Assembly: GCA_035655435.1 (NCBI GenBank)
Contig: DASRUN010000039.1
Span: 1-23,132, forward strand
DNA: 23,132 nt
Source of the DNA: UBA493 sp035655435
GTDB taxonomy: Archaea; Iainarchaeota; Iainarchaeia; Iainarchaeales; Iainarchaeaceae
Reading direction: 5' to 3'
In this document: piece after piece, positions 5,502 to 12,056 of the stretch
Position numbering within the stretch: position 1 is the stretch's first letter
Layout of the letters: each line of letters opens with the position of its first letter
Made by a program: the position numbers and the translations under genes
Notes under the pieces: model-generated
Database searches by the model: none
What the model was told of the DNA's origin: nothing
What the model saw: only the letters and a program-made list of their open reading frames with translations

Positions 5502-7910
5502 ATGGCTGAAGGAAAAGGCATTGATTTCCGCGCAATAGAGGAAAAGTGGCGGAAGCAGTGGGAAAAGGATAAAACCTATAATTTTGATTACAAACGAGAC
5601 GGAAGCATTTACTCTATTGATACGCCTCCTCCAACTGTTTCAGGGAGAATGCACTTGGGCCATGCTTTTTCTTATGCGCAAGCGGATTTCATTGCACGCT
5701 ACAAGAGAATGAAAGGATTCAATGTATTCTATCCTTTTGGTTTGGATGATAATGGTTTGGCAACTGAAAGATTAGTTGAAAAAAGCAAAAACATTAGAGC
5801 AAAAGATTTTACGCGCGAACAATTCATAAAAATCTGTCTCGAAGAAACAAAAAAGCACGAAGACATAATGCTCAAGGATTTTGGAATGCTTGGTTTGAGC
5901 GTTGACTGGAATACTTTATACAGAACAATCGACTCTCGCGAGAGGAAAACCAGTCAGAAGAGTTTTATTGACATTTACAAAAAAGGACGCGCTTATAGAA
6001 AAGAAGCACCCTCAATGTGGTGTCCTAGTTGCGAAACAACAATTGCGCAGGCAGAATTAGAAGATGTAGAATTGGATTCTACATTCAATGATATTATTTT
6101 CAAACTCGAAAATAAAAAAGATATTATAATTGCAACAACAAGACCTGAACTCTTGAGCAGCTGTGTCGCGGTTTTTATTCATCCTTCAGATAAGCGAAAA
6201 AAAGAATTGCTTGGAAAAAAAGCAAGAGTCCCTTTGTTCAATTTTGATGTTCCGATTTTGGAAGATGCACGAGTTGACCCGGAAAAAGGTTCCGGATTGG
6301 TTATGTGCTGTACTTTCGGAGATCAAACCGATATGGAGTGGTATTTTGCGCACAATTTACCTTTGAAAATGAGTTTTACAAAAGACGGAAGAATGACCAA
6401 GCTCGCGGGAAAATATGAGGGAAAGAAAATCAAGGATGCGCGCAAAGAAATCATTGCGGATTTGAAAGAAGCAGGGCTTTTGCTAAATCAAAAACCGATA
6501 AAACATGTGGTTAATGTTCATGAAAGATGTAAAACTGAAATAGAAATCATGAACACAAAACAGTGGTTCATAAAATATTTGGATTTGAAAGAAAAGTTTT
6601 TGGAAAAAGGAAACGAATTGAAGTGGTATCCAAAACACATGAAAGTGCGCTATGACAATTGGATCAAAGGATTACAATGGGATTGGAGTGTTTCAAGACA
6701 GAGATTTTTTGGTGTTCCTTTTCCGATTTGGTACTGTAAAAAATGTGAAGAAGCAATTGTTGCCGAAGAAAAACAGCTTCCTGTTGATCCGTTGGAAAGT
6801 AAACCTCCAATCAAAGAGTGTCCAAAATGTAAGGGAAAAGAATTCTATCCGGAAAAAGATGTTCTTGATACTTGGATGACTTCTTCTTTAACTCCGCAAA
6901 TTAATTCACGCTGGGCGGATGATCCGAAATTTCACAAAAAATTATTTCCAATGAGCATGAGACCGCAGGCGCATGACATTATTACTTTGTGGGCATTCAA
7001 CACAATTGTAAAGGCTTATTTCCACGAAAATTCTTTGCCTTGGAATGATATAATGATTTCAGGACATGCGCTTGATCCTAAAGGAAGGAAAATGAGCAAG
7101 AGCCTTGGAAATGTTATTCAACCGGTTGAAATGATTGAAAAGTATTCTGCCGATGCTTTGCGTTATTGGGCTGCTACCGGCTCTTTGGGAGAAGATCTTC
7201 CTTTCCAGGAAAAAGAATTCCTTGCTGGAAAAAAGTTTTTGACAAAATTGTACAATGCGTCAAATTTTGTTGCACTTAAAACCGATAAAATTTCTCTTAA
7301 GGATTTTGAAAAAAATAAAAAAAATCTTAAAGAAGTTGATAAGTGGATTTTAAGCAGGTTTTCGAGGGCAAAAAAAGAATCAACAGAAGCGCTTGAAAAG
7401 TATGAGTATTCGCGTGCATTGAGTGCATTGAAAAATTTTTTCTGGCTGGAGTTTGCGGATTATTACATTGAAATGGTTAAACATAGAGTTTATGAGGAAA
7501 ATGATGAAAGTGCAAAAACCGCAAAACTTGTTCTTGTAAAAATAATAACAGAGCTTTTGAAAATGTTGTCTCCGTTTGTTCCGCATATTACGGAAGAAAT
7601 TTTTAGGAACACTTTTTCTGCATTTGCGGAAAAAAAATCGGTTCATTTGGAGAAGTGGCCTGAGCTTGATGAGGAGCTGATTAATGAGAATGCGGAAAAT
7701 TCCGGCGAGATTGCAAAGGAAGTTATTGCGGCAATAAGAAAGCACAAGTCTGAAAGCAATCTTTCAATGAACACGGAAATTGATTCGGTGACCATTATAA
7801 CTCAGAAGCCTGAATTGTTGGAGAAAATGAAGGAAGATGTCGGCCAGACAATGAAGGTTAAGAAAATTGTTATTCAAAAGGGAAATGAAACGAAAATAAC
7901 CATCAGCTAA
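5502..7910 (+). CDS. valS: Valyl-tRNA synthetase
   Basis: Class I synthetase that charges tRNA-Val, 802 residues (shorter than the roughly 860-950 usual). Signature HIGH-type motif PPPTVSGRMHLGH (HLGH 51-54) and KMSKS at 530-534. LDDNGLATERLVEK and ATTRPELLSSCVAVFIHP (editing domain) distinguish ValRS from IleRS and LeuRS. Two Cys-pair modules, CPSCETT and CKKCEEA with CPKCKGK, probably bind zinc. DVLDTWMTSSLTPQ and MRPQAHDIITLWAF are typical of archaeal ValRS. The C-terminal anticodon-binding domain is present, and the end (from about residue 740) is short, with no long coiled-coil tail. The ATG at 5502 has an AGGTG Shine-Dalgarno at 5491-5495. It begins a co-oriented run with the next two genes. 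Confidence 0.96.
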   Translation: MAEGKGIDFRAIEEKWRKQWEKDKTYNFDYKRDGSIYSIDTPPPTVSGRMHLGHAFSYAQADFIARYKRMKGFNVFYPFGLDDNGLATERLVEKSKNIRAKDFTREQFIKICLEETKKHEDIMLKDFGMLGLSVDWNTLYRTIDSRERKTSQKSFIDIYKKGRAYRKEAPSMWCPSCETTIAQAELEDVELDSTFNDIIFKLENKKDIIIATTRPELLSSCVAVFIHPSDKRKKELLGKKARVPLFNFDVPILEDARVDPEKGSGLVMCCTFGDQTDMEWYFAHNLPLKMSFTKDGRMTKLAGKYEGKKIKDARKEIIADLKEAGLLLNQKPIKHVVNVHERCKTEIEIMNTKQWFIKYLDLKEKFLEKGNELKWYPKHMKVRYDNWIKGLQWDWSVSRQRFFGVPFPIWYCKKCEEAIVAEEKQLPVDPLESKPPIKECPKCKGKEFYPEKDVLDTWMTSSLTPQINSRWADDPKFHKKLFPMSMRPQAHDIITLWAFNTIVKAYFHENSLPWNDIMISGHALDPKGRKMSKSLGNVIQPVEMIEKYSADALRYWAATGSLGEDLPFQEKEFLAGKKFLTKLYNASNFVALKTDKISLKDFEKNKKNLKEVDKWILSRFSRAKKESTEALEKYEYSRALSALKNFFWLEFADYYIEMVKHRVYEENDESAKTAKLVLVKIITELLKMLSPFVPHITEEIFRNTFSAFAEKKSVHLEKWPELDEELINENAENSGEIAKEVIAAIRKHKSESNLSMNTEIDSVTIITQKPELLEKMKEDVGQTMKVKKIVIQKGNETKITIS

Positions 7911-7943
7911 ATTAATAAATGAAAAAAAGCATTATATCAACCT

Positions 7944-8462
7944 ATGGGCATTTTCAAAAAAATTATTTTTCTCGCGGTTCTTGTTCTAATTGCATATTTT
8001 GTGGCACAACAATTTGGAATTCTTGGAGGCGCAAGTGCAATCCAAAATATTGATTCAAAGTACGGTATTGGAGAAGGCAAACTTGTTCCGGGAACTTCGG
8101 AAGAACTTGAAAATTATGAACGTGAACTCAAGGGAGTGAATGCAAGCGGAAAGGAAAAAGCCCTCAAGGAATTGAAGCTTGAGCTTGTTGGAATGCAGAA
8201 GGAAATGATTTTGTTGCAGGAGAATGCTTCGCGGATTAATTTTAACGAACCAAATTGTGCGGTTTCGGGAGCAATTGTTTTGACAAGAAAAAATGCGGAA
8301 AATGCTCTTTCACATTTGGAGAACGCGGTTGCGAAAAAAGAAGCTGTACGCGGACTGGAAGGCTTTTCTTATATTAATGGAACTATTTTTTCGGAGACAT
8401 TGCAAAGCGTGAAGGCAAGTCTTTCAAATCAGATAAATGTGCTTAAAACCGTTTGCGCATAA
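7944..8462 (+). CDS. Signal-anchored extracytoplasmic protein of unknown function
   Basis: A 172-residue protein with a short basic N-terminus (MGIFKK), one hydrophobic segment (about 7-22) and the rest polar and helical (ELENYERELKG, KALKELKLELVGMQKEMILLQEN), so it is probably anchored by the N-terminus with an external coiled-coil domain. Two cysteines (C105 and C171) could form a disulfide. NxS/T sequons occur at N66, N94 and N145, so N-glycosylation is possible if this archaeon has the pathway. No family is recognised. It lies 33 bp after valS, and an A/T box at 7911-7919 (ATTAATAAA) 28 bp before the ATG suggests a leaderless start of its own. bud32 starts 11 bp downstream. Confidence 0.75.
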   Translation: MGIFKKIIFLAVLVLIAYFVAQQFGILGGASAIQNIDSKYGIGEGKLVPGTSEELENYERELKGVNASGKEKALKELKLELVGMQKEMILLQENASRINFNEPNCAVSGAIVLTRKNAENALSHLENAVAKKEAVRGLEGFSYINGTIFSETLQSVKASLSNQINVLKTVCA

Positions 8463-8473
8463 AAAATAATTTT

Positions 8474-9085
8474 ATGGAATTATTAAAACAGGGTGCGGAA
8501 GCCAAACTTTTCAAGAGCACTTATCTCGGAAGAGAAAGTGTTGTTAAGGTTCGTGAAAAGAAAAAGTACCGCGAAGCTGTTCTTGATGAACGCATTTTGA
8601 AGGAAAGAATCAGAACTGAATGTGGGCTTCTTTCAAGGGCAAAAAAAGCAGGAGTAAGAACTCCCGTAATTTGGAAGATTGACATCAAAGAGTACTCGAT
8701 TACAAGCGAATTTGTTTCGGGGAAAACACTCAAGGAGGAACTTCTTGGAATGGGAAAAAACTCTTTGGAGTTATGCAAAGAAGCGGGAAAAATTATTGGA
8801 AAAATGCACTCACAGAATTTGATTCATGGAGATCTAACAACAAGCAATATTCTTCTACATAACAAGGTTTTGGTTTTCCTCGATTTCGGCTTGGGAGGAG
8901 TAAGTTCCAAGATTGAGGATAAAGCAGTTGATGTTTTGGTGTTCAAAAAAACATTTATGGCAACGCATTATAAGCTCGAGAAAGGATGGAGCACCGTGGA
9001 AAAGGCTTACTCAAAGGCATTTTCACAGGGTTCAAAAGTATTAGAACACTTGAAGGAAGTCGAGGCAAGGGCACGGTACTTTTAG
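8474..9085 (+). CDS. bud32: Bud32/PRPK-type atypical kinase, KEOPS complex subunit
   Basis: A 203-residue RIO-like minimal kinase/ATPase. In KEOPS it partners Kae1 in threonylcarbamoylation of A37 in ANN-decoding tRNAs. Motifs: MELLKQGAEAKLF (N-terminal nucleotide loop), VVKV (Lys25), helix-C glutamate in RIRTEC (Glu49), HGDLTTSN (118-125, catalytic Asp120 and Asn125) and DFG (137-139). The C-terminus VEARARYF matches the R-rich end of the family. The frame extends upstream to 8453 but that would overlap the previous stop; ATG 8474 begins the conserved sequence. In many euryarchaea Bud32 is fused to Kae1; here it is a separate gene and no kae1 is in the window. Confidence 0.93.
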   Translation: MELLKQGAEAKLFKSTYLGRESVVKVREKKKYREAVLDERILKERIRTECGLLSRAKKAGVRTPVIWKIDIKEYSITSEFVSGKTLKEELLGMGKNSLELCKEAGKIIGKMHSQNLIHGDLTTSNILLHNKVLVFLDFGLGGVSSKIEDKAVDVLVFKKTFMATHYKLEKGWSTVEKAYSKAFSQGSKVLEHLKEVEARARYF

Positions 9086-9097
9086 CCTAGAGTGTGG

Positions 9098-9106
9098 TTT
9101 TTAAAG
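9098..9106 (+). promoter_or_regulatory. TATA-like box for the uS15-eS1 genes
   Basis: TTTTTAAAG predicts a transcription start near 9128, giving an untranslated leader of about 75 nt before the uS15 ATG at 9203, unusually long here. The start prediction would fall inside the hairpin described separately, so the exact start is uncertain. Confidence 0.4.
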
Positions 9107-9110
9107 GTTT

Positions 9111-9159
9111 GCAGGGGAGATTTTCTAATAGCAATTTTTTGCATTTTGCTCTCCTTTGC
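9111..9159 (+). other. Nested hairpin between bud32 and the uS15 gene
   Basis: GCAGGGGAGA (9111-9120) can pair with TCTCCTTTGC (9150-9159): 10 consecutive pairs, two of them G-U. Inside, GCAA (9131-9134) pairs with TTGC (9139-9142) around a TTTT loop. An alternative inner pairing AGCAA (9130-9134) / TTGCT (9146-9150) competes with the outer stem. It could be a bud32 terminator, an mRNA leader element or a small RNA; the sequence alone does not decide. Confidence 0.4.
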
Positions 9160-9202
9160 CGGAAGGGAAGGATGGCGCCGAAATTAAGTTTGTTGATTTT
9201 TT

Positions 9203-9640
9203 ATGGTAAAAGAACACGCTGATTCAAAGGCTAAAGCTCATGAAAAGAGCAGGGACTGGATAGAGTACAAGCCGGAGGAAGTAAAGCATATTGTAATTGA
9301 ACTTGCAAATTCCGGTTTAACGGAAAGCGAAATAGGAATGTCATTAAGGGATCAATATGGAATTCCGAGCATAAAAAAACTCACGGGAAAAACCGTGGGA
9401 AAAATTCTCGAGGAAAAGGGAATTACATCAGATTTTCCAAGAGATCTTTTGAATTTGATAAAAAAATCGGTGAAATTGCAAAGACACATGGAAGCAAACA
9501 AAAAGGACATGAGCTCGAAAAGAGGTTATCAGTTAACGGTCAGCAAAATAAGGAAGCTAACAAAATATTATTCTGAAAAAAGTAAAATACCAAAAGGATG
9601 GAGATACACTCAGGAAGAAGCGGCATTGTTGGTGAAGTGA
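9203..9640 (+). CDS. rps15: 30S ribosomal protein uS15 (archaeal S15)
   Basis: Small-subunit protein that binds the central domain of 16S rRNA; 145 residues. The archaeal/eukaryotic core is clear: DWIEYKPEEVKHIVIELANSG, IGMSLRDQYGIPSIKKLTGK, RHMEANKKDMSSKRGYQL, SKIRKLTKYY and the end GWRYTQEEAALLVK. The N-terminus (MVKEHADSKAKAHEKSR) lacks the usual archaeal R/G-rich MHxRRxGKSGS-type opening. An in-frame TGA at 9194-9196 shows the frame cannot extend further upstream. It is 6 bp upstream of eS1, so the two are cotranscribed. Confidence 0.96.
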   Translation: MVKEHADSKAKAHEKSRDWIEYKPEEVKHIVIELANSGLTESEIGMSLRDQYGIPSIKKLTGKTVGKILEEKGITSDFPRDLLNLIKKSVKLQRHMEANKKDMSSKRGYQLTVSKIRKLTKYYSEKSKIPKGWRYTQEEAALLVK

Positions 9641-9646
9641 TGATTT

Positions 9647-10276
9647 ATGGCTAAAGAAAAAAAGGAAAACAAAGAAGAAAAAATAACCAAGCAGCAGCCT
9701 AAGACAAAAAAGAAAACTGTTGACAAGTGGAAGAAGAAAACCTGGTATACAATTGTGGCGCCGCAGGAATTCGAGGCAAAGGAAATAGGGGAAACAATTG
9801 TAGAAAAAGCCGAGAATCTTATGGGGAGAATTATTTCCGTTTCGGGAAGGGATCTTGCGAACCAACCGAAGAAACAGCACATTCACATTAGATTCAAGGT
9901 TATTAATATTGTGGGAAACAAAGCACATACGGATGCGATTGGACACATGATTAAAGACAATTATATGAAAAGGGTTGTGAGGAGAAAATCCAGCAAAATA
10001 ATGATTGTAAAGGATTATCCCTCAAGTGATGGAATCAAGTTTAAAATCAAGACGATTATTGTCACGGAAAAAAAGGCTTCCGGAAATCAGAAAGCCGGTT
10101 TAATGAAGAAAACCGATGAAATGATGAAGGATATTATTTCAAAAATAAGTTCAAGGAAAATAGTTGATGAACTTGTTTTCGGAACAATTCCGAATAAAAT
10201 TTATCCGCAATTGAAAAAGATTGTTCCTGTAAAAAGAATTGAAATAACAAATTCAGAGATAATAGCATCCAAGTGA
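9647..10276 (+). CDS. rps3ae: 30S ribosomal protein eS1 (S3Ae)
   Basis: Archaeal/eukaryotic small-subunit protein near the mRNA exit and platform, 209 residues. A lysine-rich N-terminal tail (residues 1-30) precedes KKKTWYTIVAPQEFEAKEIGET, then GRIISVSGRDLAN, HIHIRFKVINIVGNKAHTD and IGHMIKDNYMKRVVRRKSSK, all typical of eS1. The C-terminal part includes KIYPQLKKIVPVKRIEI. It is 6 bp after uS15 with GGTGA (9632-9636) near the start, and its TGA overlaps the GTG of the next gene by 3 bp in the string GTGA. Confidence 0.96.
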   Translation: MAKEKKENKEEKITKQQPKTKKKTVDKWKKKTWYTIVAPQEFEAKEIGETIVEKAENLMGRIISVSGRDLANQPKKQHIHIRFKVINIVGNKAHTDAIGHMIKDNYMKRVVRRKSSKIMIVKDYPSSDGIKFKIKTIIVTEKKASGNQKAGLMKKTDEMMKDIISKISSRKIVDELVFGTIPNKIYPQLKKIVPVKRIEITNSEIIASK

Positions 10277-10965
10277 ATGGAATGTTTGCGGAATTCTCAC
10301 AAACTGACACAATAATTGTGGGAGTAATTCTAATTGTTTTCACAATTTTTTCTTTCCAAAAAAAATTTTTAAGCGGAAAAGGAATTCTGCTCGCTGACAT
10401 TCTAGGATTATTGATTTTCTTTTTAGGGGGCTTTTATCATTTTATTGCGCTCGCGGTTTTTTACGTTGTCGCGGAAGCGGCAACAAATATTGGAAGAACT
10501 GAAAGAGGCAAACACGAACAGAGAAACGTTTCAAATGTTATTGGAAATGCCGGGCCTGCATTAATGGCGCTTATTCTTGGTCAAGGGACAGCATTTTTTG
10601 GAGCGGTTTCCGCCGCACTTGCCGATACTGTTTCCTCGGAAGTCGGAATGCTTTCAAACAAAAAACCAAGGCTTATCACTAGCCTTGAGAAAGTGGAAAA
10701 GGGAACGGACGGCGGAATAACCGTTTTGGGGCTTGCAACGGGACTTGCTTCTGCTGTTCTTATCGGAATTGTTTATTATTTCGGGGTTAACCAATCTTTT
10801 TTTATTTCAGGAATAATAATTTTGGCCGGTTTTGTGGGAAGCCTTGTTGATAGTTTTTTGGGCGCGGTTTTTGAGAGAAAAGGAAAACTGAACAACATGC
10901 AAGTAAATTTCTTGGCAAGCACTTCCGGTGCAATAATAGTGTTTGTTGCAACAACAGTTATTTGA
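10273..10965 (+). CDS. DUF92-family integral membrane protein (VTE6/phytyl-phosphate-kinase-like)
   Basis: A 230-residue polytopic protein of the DUF92/TIGR00297 family. Recognisable parts are RTERGKHEQRNVSNVIGNAGPAL, ALADTVSSEVGMLS, PRLITSLEKVEKGTDGGITVLGL and the end GFVGSLVDSFLGAVFERKGKLNNMQVNFLAS. The plant relative VTE6 phosphorylates phytyl phosphate with CTP/NTP; the archaeal substrate is not established. The next gene, carS, uses CTP to activate an archaeal lipid, so a role in isoprenoid-phosphate or lipid metabolism fits. The start is either GTG 10273, in a GTGA overlap with the eS1 stop, or ATG 10282; neither has a clear Shine-Dalgarno. There are about 6-7 membrane segments. Confidence 0.85.
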   Translation: MNGMFAEFSQTDTIIVGVILIVFTIFSFQKKFLSGKGILLADILGLLIFFLGGFYHFIALAVFYVVAEAATNIGRTERGKHEQRNVSNVIGNAGPALMALILGQGTAFFGAVSAALADTVSSEVGMLSNKKPRLITSLEKVEKGTDGGITVLGLATGLASAVLIGIVYYFGVNQSFFISGIIILAGFVGSLVDSFLGAVFERKGKLNNMQVNFLASTSGAIIVFVATTVI

Positions 10966-10993
10966 TTTGAATTCTTGTTTTATTTGAATGCTG

Positions 10994-11003
10994 CGTTTAA
11001 ACG
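10994..11003. promoter_or_regulatory. Perfect palindrome in the carS upstream region
   Basis: CGTTTAAACG is a perfect 10-bp palindrome in the 96-bp gap before carS. A TATA-like TATTAAAGA at about 11010-11018 follows, and GGTGG (11053-11057) could be the Shine-Dalgarno for the ATG at 11062. The palindrome could be an operator or a chance A/T-centred string. Confidence 0.3.
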
Positions 11004-11061
11004 TCACTCTATTAAAGAGTAATCTGGCAATAATTCATTAAAATCGATCTTTGGTGGGCAA

Positions 11062-11574
11062 ATGGAAGAAACCGTAATAAAACTTCTGATTTATCTTGCT
11101 CCAATGTACTTTGCCAACAGTTCCGCAATGCTCTTTGGCGGAAAAACTCCTCTTGATTTTGGGAAAAAATTTTCGGATGGAAAACCCATTTTTGGAAGCG
11201 GGAAAACATTCAAGGGGTTTTTTTGGGGAATAGCAATCGGCACAGGAGTGGGCTTTCTTATAACGGCATTTTTGCCACAGCATGCGCTTGCTTTTACAAC
11301 AAATTTTGTGCTACTTGGCTTTTTGCTTTCCCTAGGTGCAATTATAGGAGATATGATTGCCAGTTTTTTCAAGAGAAGAAACGGGATTGAACAGGGAAAA
11401 GAGGTTTTGTTTTTGGATCAGCTTGATTTTGCAATGGGCGGAATGATTTTGGGAAGTGTTCTTTACGTCCCTGATTTTTATGAAATACTTGCGGTTTGCA
11501 TTGTAACACTCATTGTTCACAAGGCATCGAATTACATTGCGTTCAAGTTGAAGCTGAAAAAGGTGCCCTGGTGA
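11062..11574 (+). CDS. carS: CDP-archaeol synthase (CTP:2,3-di-O-geranylgeranyl-sn-glycerol-1-phosphate cytidylyltransferase)
   Basis: Membrane enzyme that activates the archaeal lipid core with CTP before polar head groups are added; 170 residues, typical length. Hallmarks are APMYFANSSAMLFGG (13-27), TPLDFGKKFSDGKPIFGSGKTFKG (29-52), GDMIASFFKRRNGIEQG (96-112) and LFLDQLDFAMGG (116-127), with about 5 membrane segments. Together with the ether-lipid pathway this marks the organism as an archaeon. It follows the DUF92 gene by 96 bp, and its TGA overlaps the GTG of the archaeosortase gene (GTGA at 11571-11574), so those two are translationally coupled. Confidence 0.95.
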   Translation: MEETVIKLLIYLAPMYFANSSAMLFGGKTPLDFGKKFSDGKPIFGSGKTFKGFFWGIAIGTGVGFLITAFLPQHALAFTTNFVLLGFLLSLGAIIGDMIASFFKRRNGIEQGKEVLFLDQLDFAMGGMILGSVLYVPDFYEILAVCIVTLIVHKASNYIAFKLKLKKVPW

Positions 11575-12056
11575 AATTTTCCAATAAGGAATGGGTTTTT
11601 TTCGGAAAATTTTTTATTATTTTTTCCGCAATCCAGTTTTTTGTTTTTACCGCGGATTTTTCCTTGCTGCAGAATTTTATTGCAGGAACGCAATCAGATT
11701 TTCTTGGATTGGATCATTTAAATAACTTTATTTTTGTGAAGAACGGAATTTTTGCAATAGTTCCGCTTTGCACGGGCGTTGTTAGCGCGAGTGTTTTGGC
11801 CGCAATAATTTTTTCCCTCAGAAAACCGGGTTTGAAGGAAAAAATCTTGGTGTTTTTTGCCGGGTTTATTGTTCTAATAGTGCTGAATTATTTTAGAGTG
11901 CTTTTGGTTGTGTGGACCGGAAAAGAATTCGGAATAGAGATTGCGGATTGGCTTCACGTGCTTACTTGGGTTTCGACCACAATATTCATTATAGGGATTT
12001 GGTTTGTTTTTACAAAGAGAATTACGGGCGTAAAAAACTTTGAGGGATTTTTATGA
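11571..12056 (+). CDS. Archaeosortase/exosortase-family transpeptidase
   Basis: A 161-residue polytopic protein with the exosortase/archaeosortase triad: Cys67 in IVPLCTGVVSA, Arg109 in NYFRV and His129 in ADWLHVLTW. The family cleaves C-terminal sorting signals of surface proteins and transfers them to a lipid anchor. It is short, with about 5 membrane segments (11-30, 58-82, 92-115, 127-147). The frame extends to 11496, but GTG 11571 is chosen because it overlaps the carS stop and begins VKFSNKEW, ahead of helix 1; the earlier part is just carS in another frame. No protein with a recognisable PGF-type sorting tail is in the window, so the target is unknown. The subfamily cannot be assigned by eye. 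The stop overlaps the convergent secD stop. Confidence 0.85.
   Translation: MKFSNKEWVFFGKFFIIFSAIQFFVFTADFSLLQNFIAGTQSDFLGLDHLNNFIFVKNGIFAIVPLCTGVVSASVLAAIIFSLRKPGLKEKILVFFAGFIVLIVLNYFRVLLVVWTGKEFGIEIADWLHVLTWVSTTIFIIGIWFVFTKRITGVKNFEGFL

Noticed and set aside
9172..9222. Short frame starting ATGGCGCCG before uS15
   Set aside because: It is 16 codons, out of frame with uS15 and contains nothing like the missing S15 N-terminus, so it neither extends uS15 nor stands as a gene.
11496..11570. N-terminal extension of the archaeosortase frame (starts MHCNTHCSQGIELHC)
   Set aside because: It overlaps conserved carS codons in another frame, and the GTG at 11571 in the GTGA overlap is a better start.
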